Origin: Stutzerimonas stutzeri
Lineage (GTDB): Bacteria > Pseudomonadota > Gammaproteobacteria > Pseudomonadales > Pseudomonadaceae
Assembly: GCF_009789555.1 (NCBI RefSeq)
Contig: NZ_CP046902.1
Coordinates: forward strand, 1,876,001-1,940,000
Direction of reading: 5' to 3'
DNA length: 64,000 bases
Shown here: positions 18,141 to 26,424 of the stretch, in pieces
Layout: each line of letters opens with the position of its first letter
How positions within the stretch are numbered: position 1 is the first letter of the stretch
The notes under the pieces: generated by a model
The model's input: the letters and a program-made list of their open reading frames with translations, nothing else
Databases searched by the model: none
Told to the model about the DNA's origin: nothing
Position numbers and translations under genes: made by a program

Positions 18141-19136
18141 TTACTTCACGGCCTTGCCGAACAACCGCAGACGACTGACGCCACCGTCCGGGAAGATGTT
18201 CAGGCGCACGTGGGTGATCGGCCCGAGCTGGGCGATCTGCTCGCTGAATTCATGCTCGGCGTGCATCTCCAGCTTCTGGCTTGGCAGCAGTTCACGCCAG
18301 AACAGGCTCTGGGTTTCGATCTGGCTGTCGGTGCCGCCTTTGACGTAGGCCGCCTGGATGTTGCAGCTGTCCGGGTAGTTGCCCTTGAAGTGCAGGGTGT
18401 CGACGACGATGCGCTCGATCTCGCCGGGGTGGCCCAGTGCGACGATGACCCAGTCATTGCCCGGCGTACGGCGACGCGCCGTCTCCCAGCCATCGCCCAT
18501 GTTGATGCCACGACCGGGGTTGAGAATGTTGCTCATGCGGCCGAAATGCTCGTCGGAGCAGGCCAGCGCACGGCCGCCGTTAAGCGCCGAGGCGAGGTCG
18601 ATCTGCTCGTTGTCGCCGACACTGCTCCAGTCGCGGAACGGAATGCCGTGTACGCGCAGACGGGCGACGCCGCCGTCCGGGTAGATGTTGAAGCGCAGGT
18701 GGCTGAACGGCTGGTCCACACCGATCTCGTGGTAGTGGTGGCTGTTGCCCTTGAGTTCGACCGCAGGCAGGATTTCGGTCCAGACGGTACGGTCGTCCGG
18801 ATCGCCTTCGGCGAGGAAGCAGGCTTCCAGCGACGCGGAGGGTGGAAAGTTGCCGGTGAAGAAGCTGGTGTCGATGTCGACGCCCTTGATCGAGCCGGGC
18901 ACGCCGAGGCGAATGACCGCGTGGTCGAAGCCTTCGAAGCGCTTGCGGCGCGACTCCCAGCCGTCCATCCACTTGCCGTTATCATCGAAAACGCCCTCCT
19001 TCCAAACGGCCGGCGTCGGCTGGAATAGCCGGTTGACGTCGGCGAACCAGTCGTCGGTGACGGAGATGGCCTTGGTGCCCAGGCGGGCGTCGGCCAGGTT
19101 GACGTATTTTTCGAAGGGTACGGCGTAGCTCTTCAT
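18141..19136 (-). CDS. alc: Allantoicase
   Basis: 331 aa made of two similar allantoicase repeats. Each has a beta-sandwich pattern with matching segments: [31 protein letters not shown] in the first and [32 protein letters not shown] in the second. RLRVHGIPF and RLRLFGKAV close the two repeats. It hydrolyses allantoate to ureidoglycolate and urea. It lies between uraD and allA in the same minus-strand unit and so links PuuE (allantoin to allantoate) with AllA. Confidence 0.94.
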   Translation of the reverse strand: MKSYAVPFEKYVNLADARLGTKAISVTDDWFADVNRLFQPTPAVWKEGVFDDNGKWMDGWESRRKRFEGFDHAVIRLGVPGSIKGVDIDTSFFTGNFPPSASLEACFLAEGDPDDRTVWTEILPAVELKGNSHHYHEIGVDQPFSHLRFNIYPDGGVARLRVHGIPFRDWSSVGDNEQIDLASALNGGRALACSDEHFGRMSNILNPGRGINMGDGWETARRRTPGNDWVIVALGHPGEIERIVVDTLHFKGNYPDSCNIQAAYVKGGTDSQIETQSLFWRELLPSQKLEMHAEHEFSEQIAQLGPITHVRLNIFPDGGVSRLRLFGKAVK

Positions 19137-19175
19137 AGGTTGTTCTTCTCTTCGTGTCGTCTGATGGTCTCTTGC

Positions 19176-19691
19176 TTACATCGCCTGCAGACGGAACAGT
19201 GCGATTTTGTTGATCTCGGCGAGGGCGCGGGCGAACTCCTGATCTGGCGTGTTATGCATGCGCTCCTCGAACGCCGCCAGGATCTGGTGCCGGTTACTGC
19301 CCTTGACCGCCATGATGAAGATGAAGCCGAACCTGTCCTTGTAGGCCTCGTTCAGCGCGGTGAAGCGAGCGAACTCCTCCGGTGTGCATTCGTGAATCCC
19401 GGCGCCGGCCTGCTCGGCTGTGGAGGAGGCCGTCAGTTCACCGCGCACGGCGGCCTTGCCGGCCAGATCCGGGTGCGCGTTGATCAGCGCAAGCTGGGTT
19501 TCGCGAGGCGCCGACAGCATCGCCTGAGACAGGCGTTCATGCATCACCTCGACAAAGTCGAGCGTTTCGTCCACGCCAGCCTGATAGACCGTGTCGGCGA
19601 CCCACGGCGAATGCTCGTAGACGTCGGCGAAGGTGGCAATGAACGTCTCGCGGTCGAGGGTGGAAGGCTTGATGGTCTTGAACGGGGTCAT
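19176..19691 (-). CDS. uraD: 2-oxo-4-hydroxy-4-carboxy-5-ureidoimidazoline decarboxylase
   Basis: 171 aa from the ATG at 19691, which shares ATGA with the puuE stop (4-nt overlap), implying translational coupling; the longer frame to 19763 is a read-back into puuE. Family marks include the catalytic His region ALINAHPDLAGKAA and the segment RFGFIFIMAVKG. The enzyme decarboxylates OHCU to S-allantoin, the third step from urate. Its immediate partners PuuE and UraH flank it. Confidence 0.94.
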   Translation of the reverse strand: MTPFKTIKPSTLDRETFIATFADVYEHSPWVADTVYQAGVDETLDFVEVMHERLSQAMLSAPRETQLALINAHPDLAGKAAVRGELTASSTAEQAGAGIHECTPEEFARFTALNEAYKDRFGFIFIMAVKGSNRHQILAAFEERMHNTPDQEFARALAEINKIALFRLQAM

Positions 19692-20620
19692 AGGGCGCGT
19701 TCCGCGGTAAGGGGGTGAGTCGAGTGCCAGTGACGGGCGATGTCGACGCGGCGGGCGAACCACACCTGCTCATGGCCCTTGGCATACTCGATGAAGCGCT
19801 GCAGCGCGGCCAGGCGCGCGGGGCGACCCAGCAAGCGGCAGTGCATCCCGATGGACAGCATTTTCGGCGCGCCTTCGGCACCCTCGGCGTAGAGGACGTC
19901 GAACGCGTCCTTGAGGTACTGGTAGAAGTCGTCGCCTTTGTTGAATCCCTGCACCTGGGTGAAGCGCATATCGTTGGTATCCAGGGTGTATGGGATCACC
20001 AGGTGCGGCTTGTCCGGGGTAGATTCGGGGTCCCAATAGGGCAGGTCGTCATCGTAGGTGTCCGAGTCATAGAGGAAGCCGCCTTCCTCACGAACCAGTC
20101 GCCGCGTGTGCGGGCCGGTGCGGCCGGTGTACCAGCCCAGCGGGCGTTCACCGGTGATATCGGTCAGGATACGGATCGCCTCGAGCATATGCTCGCGCTC
20201 CTGCTCCTCGGTCATGTACTGGTAGTCGATCCAGCGGTAACCGTGGCTACAGATCTCGTGGCCATCGGCAACCATGGCCTTTATCACGTCCGGGTGCCGC
20301 TGGGCGGCCATGGCGACGGCGAAGATCGTCAGCGGGATGTCGTGCTTGCGAAACAGCTTGAGCAGGCGCCAGACGCCCGCGCGGCTGCCGTATTCATACA
20401 GTGACTCCATGCTCATGTTACGCACGCCCTGCAAGGGTTGCGCGGCCACCATCTCGGAAAGAAAGGCTTCGGATTCCTTGTCACCATGCAGCACACAGCG
20501 TTCGCCGCCTTCTTCGTAGTTGAGTACGAAAGACAGGGCGATACGGGCATCGCCCGGCCATTGCGGATGGGGTGGGTTGTCGGCATAGCCGATGAGATCA
20601 CGAGGGTAGTCGGCGCTCAC
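19688..20620 (-). CDS. puuE: Allantoinase PuuE (polysaccharide-deacetylase fold)
   Basis: 310 aa from a GTG at 20620, with AAGGA upstream. The fold is a NodB/polysaccharide deacetylase type: EICSHGYRWIDYQ carries the metal-site His region, and the N-terminus YPRDLIGYADNPPHPQWPGDARIALSFVLNYEEGGE is typical of PuuE. This cofactor-independent allantoinase opens allantoin to allantoate and replaces the classical AllB. First gene of the unit puuE-uraD-alc-allA-puuD. Its promoter overlaps the GntR-type operator at 20686-20695. Confidence 0.93.
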   Translation of the reverse strand: MSADYPRDLIGYADNPPHPQWPGDARIALSFVLNYEEGGERCVLHGDKESEAFLSEMVAAQPLQGVRNMSMESLYEYGSRAGVWRLLKLFRKHDIPLTIFAVAMAAQRHPDVIKAMVADGHEICSHGYRWIDYQYMTEEQEREHMLEAIRILTDITGERPLGWYTGRTGPHTRRLVREEGGFLYDSDTYDDDLPYWDPESTPDKPHLVIPYTLDTNDMRFTQVQGFNKGDDFYQYLKDAFDVLYAEGAEGAPKMLSIGMHCRLLGRPARLAALQRFIEYAKGHEQVWFARRVDIARHWHSTHPLTAERAL

Positions 20621-20685
20621 TGTTGTTATTCCTTTATCGATCGCGGGTCGCTGCCTTGGATTGCCGTGCGACCGTCATGGCTCAA

Positions 20686-20715
20686 TTGTATACAAAACGT
20701 TTTGCGCTTTGTAAA
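20686..20715 (-). promoter_or_regulatory. puuE promoter overlapped by a GntR-type operator
   Basis: On the minus strand, TTTACA (20710-20715), a 17-nt spacer and TATACA (20687-20692) make a sigma-70-like promoter. The palindrome TTGTATACAA (20686-20695) covers the -10 box, so the bound protein should repress. The operator matches those at azgA and gntR. Confidence 0.65.
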
Positions 20716-20852
20716 TCACATTTCGTTGATTTATTTTCCAGCTCGGCCAGGGCGCTCGGCTCCAGGCTCCGCTTGTGCGCCCGGCTGGCGCTGTATAGCG
20801 CAGCGCTGGCAGATTAAACAGCAGAAATCGGGCCAGAATTGGATACTTAAGA

Positions 20853-20862
20853 TTGTGTACAA
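20853..20862. promoter_or_regulatory. GntR-type operator upstream of uraH
   Basis: TTGTGTACAA, extended to ATTGTGTACAAT, lies in the divergent puuE-uraH region 111 nt before the uraH start. TACAAT at its right edge could be the -10 box of uraH, but no convincing -35 is visible. Confidence 0.55.
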
Positions 20863-20973
20863 TTTTTCTAGAAAGTGTCTTTCAAATGTGCGGGTGCATG
20901 CTATGCTCGAGCCTGTCCACACTAACCACAAGAGGAGGCGGGCATCGTCAGTAAATCTGCGATGCGAGAATCT

Positions 20974-21327
20974 ATGGGACGTTTGACTACTCATGTACTG
21001 GATGCGGCCCATGGTTGCCCGGGCAGTGACATCCGCATCGAACTCTATCGGGTCGATGGCGATCGCCTCGAACTCATCACCACCCGCCAGACCAATTCCG
21101 ATGGCCGCTGCGATTCACCGTTGCTGGAGGGCACCGAATACCGTTCCGGTGTTTATCAGCTGCAGTTCAGCGCCGGGGATTACTACCGAACCCGTGGCGT
21201 GCAGCTGCCCGAGCCGGCATTTCTGGATGTGGTCGTGCTGCGCTTCGGCATCAGCGCCGAGCAGGACCACTACCATGTTCCGCTACTGATTTCGCCGTAC
21301 AGCTACTCCACCTACCGCGGTAGCTGA
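20974..21327 (+). CDS. uraH: 5-hydroxyisourate hydrolase
   Basis: 117 aa from the ATG at 20974 (MGRLTTHVLDAAHGCPG), the usual family start; an ATG at 20962 adds four residues. Transthyretin-like fold: the N-terminal LTTHVLD and C-terminal YHVPLLISPYSYSTYRGS carry the catalytic His, Arg and the closing YRGS tetrapeptide. It hydrolyses 5-hydroxyisourate from PuuD to OHCU, the UraD substrate. It is divergent from puuE. A strong AGGAGG lies far upstream at 20933-20938, noted as an oddity. Followed by a strong terminator. Confidence 0.93.
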   Translation: MGRLTTHVLDAAHGCPGSDIRIELYRVDGDRLELITTRQTNSDGRCDSPLLEGTEYRSGVYQLQFSAGDYYRTRGVQLPEPAFLDVVVLRFGISAEQDHYHVPLLISPYSYSTYRGS

Positions 21328-21399
21328 TGGCGTCTGCCGTGTGCAGCGACGCGGCAGATACCGCTCCCATGCGTGAAACTTTGACTCCCTGAGTCTACG

Positions 21400-21426
21400 A
21401 CCCGCCTCTGATGGCGGGTTTTTTTT
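21400..21426 (+). terminator. Rho-independent terminator after uraH
   Basis: Seven-bp stem ACCCGCC/GGCGGGT with a 6-nt loop followed by seven T, 72 nt after the uraH stop. uraH is thus probably monocistronic. Confidence 0.9.
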
Positions 21427-21478
21427 GGGCGCGGCGGGGCGGGGGCGGGTTTCGCTTGTGAAACGACGCGAGCGTCCC

Positions 21479-22105
21479 TCACCGGCTCATCAGGGAAGCG
21501 GCTCCCGCGCCGCCAAACAGCGCCGCGCTGGTGCGGTTGAACCAGACCTGCCCCTTGCCGGTGCGCAGGTAGCGCGCCGCACCGTGCGCCCCGAGTCCGT
21601 AGGCCAGCTTGCAACACAGGTCCAGCACCGCCCAGGTCAGGATCATCATCAGCAACTGCGGCATGAAGGGCCGATCGGCACTGAGAAACTGCGGCAGAAA
21701 CGCCGCAAAAAACAGAATGTCCTTGGGATTGCTCGCGCCCAGTCCAAAGGCGCGCCAGAACAACTGGCGAAAGCGCGGGCTGACTTCGGGTGTCGCCACG
21801 CTGGGCCCGCTGGCGGGGCGGCGCGATTCCTGCCAGCTCTGCCAGGCCAGGTAGAAAAGATAGAAGGCGCCGATGATTTTCAGAATGCTGAAGACCTGCT
21901 CCGATGCCAGCAGCAACGCGCCAAGTCCCAGCGCCGAAGCGCTGAGCAGACAGATCGAGGCGCTCACCCCGCCGATGAATGCCGGCCAGGAGCGTCGCAG
22001 CCCGTAGTTGAGGCTGTTGCTGATCATCAGCAGCGACAGCGGGCCAGGGATCAGAATCACCACCAGCGCCGCGCTCGCAAATAACAACCAGGTTTCCAGA
22101 CTCAT
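21479..22105 (-). CDS. LysE/RhtB-family exporter
   Basis: 208 aa with about six membrane segments. The N-terminal LFASAALVVILIPGPLSLLMI carries the conserved PGP of the LysE/RhtB family, and GASNPKDILFFAAFLPQF is the second family hallmark. Members export amino acids or related small molecules. It lies between uraH and azgA but shares no visible operator with them, so a purine-related role is not supported by sequence. Confidence 0.85.
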   Translation of the reverse strand: MSLETWLLFASAALVVILIPGPLSLLMISNSLNYGLRRSWPAFIGGVSASICLLSASALGLGALLLASEQVFSILKIIGAFYLFYLAWQSWQESRRPASGPSVATPEVSPRFRQLFWRAFGLGASNPKDILFFAAFLPQFLSADRPFMPQLLMMILTWAVLDLCCKLAYGLGAHGAARYLRTGKGQVWFNRTSAALFGGAGAASLMSR

Positions 22106-22225
22106 TTTCGATACCTCAGTATGGCGTTTAAGTGTGTGTCAGCCGCTGTAAAACTACAGCTAAGCGAGGCGGGCTTCCTACAAAAGCCCAAGCCAAAACC
22201 AAAAGTCCGGGCGCTTCACCGACCC

Positions 22226-22310
22226 GCTTTTGTGGGAGGCGCGCCCCGCGGCGAATGCAGGCCTGCCAAGCCCCAAAAGCTTCGCCCCCGGGGCGGGCCT
22301 CCCACAAAAA
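22226..22310. repeat. REPIN-like pair of inverted REP sequences
   Basis: GTGGGAGGCGCGCCCCGCGG at the left and the reverse-complement-like GCCCCCGGGGCGGGCCTCCCAC at the right enclose a 30-nt spacer, giving a long imperfect hairpin. The GTGGGAGG...CCTCCCAC ends match the REP units in the tandem array at 26411-27535. It lies in the gap between azgA and the LysE gene. Confidence 0.75.
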
Positions 22311-22361
22311 CCAAAGCCAGACCCATCGGAAGCACCGATCCGTTCCGGTTCCTGCAAACTC

Positions 22362-22389
22362 AAAAACCCCGCCGCACGCAGCAGCGGGG
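22362..22389 (-). terminator. Rho-independent terminator after azgA
   Basis: On the minus strand a 6-bp stem CCCCGC/GCGGGG followed by five T, 19 nt after the azgA stop. Confidence 0.75.
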
Positions 22390-22407
22390 CGTGGCCGGTC
22401 GTCTTGC

Positions 22408-23754
22408 TTAAAGGAAGGCGAACTTGGCGATGAAGATGACGCACAGCACATAGAGGCTGATCGAAACCTTGTCGCGCTGACCGGTCAGCAGTTTGAGTGT
22501 CGCGTAGGTCAGAAAGCCCAGCGCGATGCCGTTGGCGATGGAAAAGGTCAGCGGCATCATGACCACCGTGACGATGGCCGGAATCGTATCGGTGTGGTCC
22601 TTCCAGTCGATATGCGCCAGCCCGCTCATCATCAGCATCGCGACGTAGATCAGTGCGCCCGCGGTCGCATAGGCGGGGATCATGCCGGCCAGGGGCGCGA
22701 AGAACATGGCGATCAGGAACAACGCGCCAACGGTGACCGCCGTCAGCCCGGTACGACCGCCCGCGGCGACGCCCGACGCGCTTTCGACATAACTGGTCAC
22801 TGGCGGACAGCCGACGAAGGCACCGACCACACTGGAGGTACTGTCGGCTTTCAGCGCACGTGAAAGGTTCTGGATCTTGCCATCGTCATCCACCAGGTTG
22901 GCGCGGTGCGCAACGCCCATCAGCGTCCCGGCGGTATCGAACATGTTCACGAACAGGAATGCCAGGATCACGCTGACCATCGCCACGTTCAGCGCACCGG
23001 CGATATCCATGGCCAGCCAGGTCGGCGCCAGGCTCGGCGGCATCGAGACCAGGCCATTGTATTCGACCAATCCCAGGGCCCAGCCGATGCCGGTGACGAC
23101 CAGCATGCTCAGCAGGATCGCGCCGAATACGTTGCGGTGGCTCAGCACAGCGATCATCAGAAAGCAGATCGCCGCCAGCAAGGCAGTCGGTTCGCTGAAC
23201 GAGCCCATGGTCAGCAGGGTCGCCGGACTGTCGACGACGATACCGGCCGTTTTCAGGCCGATCAGGCCGAGGAACAGACCCACGCCCGCACCCATCGCAA
23301 AACGCAAACTCATCGGGATGCTGTTGAGCAGCCATTCGCGGATGCGCGACAGGCTCATGACCATGAACAGGACACCGGAAATGAACACCGCACCGAGGGC
23401 GATCTGCCAGCTGTAGCCCATCTCGCCGACTACCGTATAGGTGAAGAACGCATTGAGGCCCATGCCGGGTGCCAGGCCCACCGGCCAATTGGCATACAAC
23501 CCCATGAGCAGGCAGCCCAAGGCCGCACCGATGCAGGTGGCGACGAACGCGGCGCCGTGATCGATGCCTGCATCGGCCATGATGTTCGGGTTGACGAAAA
23601 TGATATAGGCCATGGTGACGAAGGTCGTCAGGCCCGCGAGCATTTCGGTTTTGACGCGGGTGCCATGGGCGCTGAGTTTGAAGAATCGGTCGAGCCAGCC
23701 GGGGTTCTTCGTCTGCAGCGCGAGCGATTGCTGTTCCTGCTTTGTGGTTTCCAC
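22408..23754 (-). CDS. AzgA-type adenine/guanine/hypoxanthine permease
   Basis: 448 aa from a GTG at 23754 with GAGGA 7 nt upstream; the GTG at 23787 lacks such a site. It has the AzgA signature EMLAGLTTFVTMAYIIFVNPNIM, the loop GLAPGMGLNAFFTYTVVG, and NMFDTAGTLMGVAHRANLVD. About 12-14 membrane segments. These proton symporters take up hypoxanthine, guanine or adenine. Divergent from gntR, with a GntR-type operator in the promoter spacer. With guaD and xdhABC nearby, guanine or hypoxanthine is the expected cargo. The equivalent of the transporter gene next to gntR in the P. aeruginosa cluster. Confidence 0.88.
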   Translation of the reverse strand: METTKQEQQSLALQTKNPGWLDRFFKLSAHGTRVKTEMLAGLTTFVTMAYIIFVNPNIMADAGIDHGAAFVATCIGAALGCLLMGLYANWPVGLAPGMGLNAFFTYTVVGEMGYSWQIALGAVFISGVLFMVMSLSRIREWLLNSIPMSLRFAMGAGVGLFLGLIGLKTAGIVVDSPATLLTMGSFSEPTALLAAICFLMIAVLSHRNVFGAILLSMLVVTGIGWALGLVEYNGLVSMPPSLAPTWLAMDIAGALNVAMVSVILAFLFVNMFDTAGTLMGVAHRANLVDDDGKIQNLSRALKADSTSSVVGAFVGCPPVTSYVESASGVAAGGRTGLTAVTVGALFLIAMFFAPLAGMIPAYATAGALIYVAMLMMSGLAHIDWKDHTDTIPAIVTVVMMPLTFSIANGIALGFLTYATLKLLTGQRDKVSISLYVLCVIFIAKFAFL

Positions 23755-23870
23755 AAGGTGTTCCTCATCGTTCTTGTTGTCTATCACCCAGAGCGGTGCT
23801 CTCGAGGGCAGGTGATGGTGAGGGCTCTTCTACTCGGTTTTTGACCGAGAGGTCAGGAAGGCTTGACGCG

Positions 23871-23898
23871 ATTATGCTTTTGTATACAAGAAATGCAA
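23871..23898 (-). promoter_or_regulatory. azgA promoter with GntR-type operator in the spacer
   Basis: On the minus strand, TTGCAT (23893-23898), a 16-nt spacer and CATAAT (23871-23876). The palindrome TTGTATACAA (23880-23889) fills the spacer, a classic repressor position. Confidence 0.65.
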
Positions 23899-24007
23899 CA
23901 GCGATTCTGCGATATTTCTCGGGATCACTGATGCCTGGCGCCGACGGAAACGGCGGAGCGCCGGACCAGTCGCCAAGTGGACCGTCTTTAGGAAAATACC
24001 GACACCA

Positions 24008-24037
24008 TTGATTGTGCACAATAAATGGCGATTTAAT
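24008..24037 (+). promoter_or_regulatory. gntR promoter with GntR-type operator (autoregulation)
   Basis: TTGATT (24008-24013), an 18-nt spacer and TTTAAT (24032-24037). TTGTGCACAA (24012-24021), extended to ATTGTGCACAAT, overlaps the end of the -35 box. It lies 102 nt before the gntR start. Confidence 0.6.
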
Positions 24038-24122
24038 TCGATCTTTTGCCGTGGGCTACTGCCAGCCGGGTGCCGAAAGGCAGTAAAGTTCGGTTCTGCC
24101 GACATTTCCGACGCGAGTCACC

Positions 24123-24878
24123 ATGAACGAACAGTTGCAGCCTCTCAAAAAGCCGACACGAAGCGGCAAGGCCCGTACCGGGACACAGGACGACATCGTT
24201 TACGCGCACATCTTCGACGCGATCCTGGAGCAGCGCCTCGCACCCGGCACCAAACTCAGCGAAGAAGCCCTGGGCGAAATCTTCGGCGTGAGCCGGACCA
24301 TCATTCGTCGCGCGCTGTCGCGCCTGGCCCATGAGGGCGTGGTGTTGTTGCGTCCGAACCGGGGCGCGGTCGTCGCAAGTCCCAGTGTCGAGGAGGCCAG
24401 GCAGATCTTCTTCGCGCGCCGGATGGTCGAGCGCGCCATCACCGAACTGGCGGTTCAGCACGCCAGTGCCGAGCAGTTGGCGGAGCTGCGCAAGATGGTC
24501 GCGGATGAACAGGACTGCTTCGCCCGTGGCGATCGCGGTGCCGGCATTCGCCTGTCCGGCGAGTTTCATCTCAAGCTGGCCGAGGCCGCAAAAAATGCCC
24601 CGCTGGTCAGCTTTCAGCGAAGCCTGGTTTCCCAGACCTCGCTGATCATCGCGCAGTACGAAAGCAGCAACCGCTCGCACTGCTCGTTCGATGAGCACAA
24701 TCAGTTGATCGATGCCATCGTCGCTCGCGACAGCGACAAGGCGGTCAGCCTGATGATGCATCACATGGATCATATCGATAGCAAGCTCAACCTCGACGAA
24801 GACAGCGCCTCGGATGACCTGCACGCGGTGTTTTCTCACGTGATGCTGGCGAAGAAAAAGCCACGCACCGCTCGTTGA
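24123..24878 (+). CDS. GntR-family regulator, FCD subfamily, probable purine-catabolism repressor
   Basis: 251 aa. A winged helix-turn-helix covers about residues 20-85 (LSEEALGEIFGVSRTIIRRALSRLAHEGVVLLRPNRGAVVASPS). The C-terminal all-helical FCD domain (about 95-225) carries spaced Asp and His residues (SGEFHLKLAEAA, MMHHMDHIDSKL) that usually bind a metal and ligand. FCD regulators typically bind palindromes around GTATAC or GTGCAC, exactly the motif repeated upstream of this gene, azgA, puuE, uraH, the xanthine permease and the chemoreceptor. I infer that it represses these and is relieved by a purine intermediate. It corresponds in position to the GntR gene of the P. aeruginosa purine cluster. 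Confidence 0.88.
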   Translation: MNEQLQPLKKPTRSGKARTGTQDDIVYAHIFDAILEQRLAPGTKLSEEALGEIFGVSRTIIRRALSRLAHEGVVLLRPNRGAVVASPSVEEARQIFFARRMVERAITELAVQHASAEQLAELRKMVADEQDCFARGDRGAGIRLSGEFHLKLAEAAKNAPLVSFQRSLVSQTSLIIAQYESSNRSHCSFDEHNQLIDAIVARDSDKAVSLMMHHMDHIDSKLNLDEDSASDDLHAVFSHVMLAKKKPRTAR

Positions 24879-25119
24879 TCGTCTCAGTGGTCTGAACTGA
24901 AGGCAGCAACGGGTGCATAAAGCGTCGGCGAGTTTCGCGGTGATCGGGACGGCGACCTGTCACACGCGCTCGCCGCTGAACCCACCCGGCAAGCGGCAAG
25001 GCCGGCAGCCCTCCGGTGCCATGCGCTATGCCGATCGGATAGGGTGAGCGTTGGCCCACCCTGAATCACCTGCCGCGCACCCTGGTGTATTGCGACCCGC
25101 CCGCGCGCAAGCGTTCGGT

Positions 25120-26424
25120 TCACGCCTTGCGGTGTACCGAGACACCGGCGGCGTAGGTTTCCTTGACCGCACGGTCGTCGCCCAGTGTCATCAGGGCGAA
25201 CAGGCGCTCTTGTAGCGTCGTCGCCTGGCTCAGACGGTATTCGATCAACGGAGTCGCCTTGTAGTCGAGCACCACGAAGTCCGCATCCTTGCCCGGTTGC
25301 AGGTTGCCGACTTGCTCGTCCAGGTACAGGGCGCGGGCGCCACCGAGCGTAGCCAGGTACAAGGCCTTGAACGCGTCGAGCTTCTGCCCCTGCAACTGCA
25401 GCACCTTGTAGGCTTCGTTGAGGCTTTGCAGTTGCGAGAAGCTGGTGCCCCCGCCGACATCGGTGCCCAGGCCCACCCGCACGCCATGGCTTTCCAACTT
25501 GGCCAGGTCGAACAGGCCGCTGCCGAGGAACAGGTTGGAGGTGGGGCAGAACGCCACCGCCGAGCCGGTTTCGCCCAGACGCTTGCACTCCTCGTCACAC
25601 AGGTGGACCCCGTGAGCGAACACCGAGCGGGCGCCAATCAGGCCATGGTGGTCATAAACGTCCAGATAGCCGCTGCGCTCGGGGAACAGCGCCTTGACCC
25701 ATTCGATCTCCTGCTTGTTTTCGGATATGTGGGTGTGCATGTACAGGTCGGGGAACTCGGCGAACAGCTTGCCCGCCAGGGCCAACTGTTCCGGTGTGCT
25801 GGTTGGCGCGAAGCGGGGGGTGACGGCGTAATGCAGGCGACCCTTGCCATGCCAGCGCTCGATCAGTTCGCGGCTGTCGGCATAGCCGGACTCTGCCGTA
25901 TCAGTCAAAAAGTCCGGCGCGTTGCGGTCCATCAGTACCTTGCCCGCAATCATCCGCAGGCCGAGCTTTTCCGCCGCCTCGAAGAAGGCTTCCACCGATT
26001 GCTTGTGCACCGTGCCGAATACCAGCGCCGTGGTGGTGCCGTTGCGCAGCAGCTCGGCGAGAAACAGGTCGGCTTGTTCGCGGGCATGCGCCATGTCGCT
26101 GAAACGGCCTTCATTGGGAAACGTGTAGGTCTCCAGCCAATCGAGCAACTGCGCGCCGTAGGAGCCGATCACACCGACCTGCGGGTAATGAATATGGGTG
26201 TCGATAAAGCCGGGCGTGATCAGCGCATCCGGGTACTCGACCACCTCGGTGCCGGCTGCCAGGGTGGGAAGCAGATCGGTGGCGGCACCGATGCGTGCGA
26301 TCTTGCCGTCCTCGACCACCAGCAGGCCATCTTCGAAATACTCATGGGACTGCTCGATGCCTACCTCGCGCGGGTCGGCGAGGCAGTGAAGCAGGGCGGC
26401 ACGGTAGGCTTTTGATTGGGGCAT
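25120..26424 (-). CDS. guaD: Guanine deaminase
   Basis: 434 aa amidohydrolase. Metal-site motifs are visible: FIDTHIHYPQ near residue 74 (HxH), LYMHTHISENKQEI, RSVFAHGVHLCDEE, and the Asp in GLGTDVGGGTSFS. The GVIGSYGAQLLDWLETYTFPNE segment is typical of guanine deaminase. It converts guanine to xanthine for XdhAB. The gene is minus strand, convergent with gntR. Its start codon region is the template for the tandem repeats directly upstream (26411-27535), so its 5' untranslated region may differ greatly between strains. Confidence 0.93.
   Translation of the reverse strand: MPQSKAYRAALLHCLADPREVGIEQSHEYFEDGLLVVEDGKIARIGAATDLLPTLAAGTEVVEYPDALITPGFIDTHIHYPQVGVIGSYGAQLLDWLETYTFPNEGRFSDMAHAREQADLFLAELLRNGTTTALVFGTVHKQSVEAFFEAAEKLGLRMIAGKVLMDRNAPDFLTDTAESGYADSRELIERWHGKGRLHYAVTPRFAPTSTPEQLALAGKLFAEFPDLYMHTHISENKQEIEWVKALFPERSGYLDVYDHHGLIGARSVFAHGVHLCDEECKRLGETGSAVAFCPTSNLFLGSGLFDLAKLESHGVRVGLGTDVGGGTSFSQLQSLNEAYKVLQLQGQKLDAFKALYLATLGGARALYLDEQVGNLQPGKDADFVVLDYKATPLIEYRLSQATTLQERLFALMTLGDDRAVKETYAAGVSVHRKA

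Noticed and set aside
22226..22310. Insertion-sequence remnant
   Set aside because: Only a paired REP palindrome is present; no transposase fragment or target-site duplication is visible.
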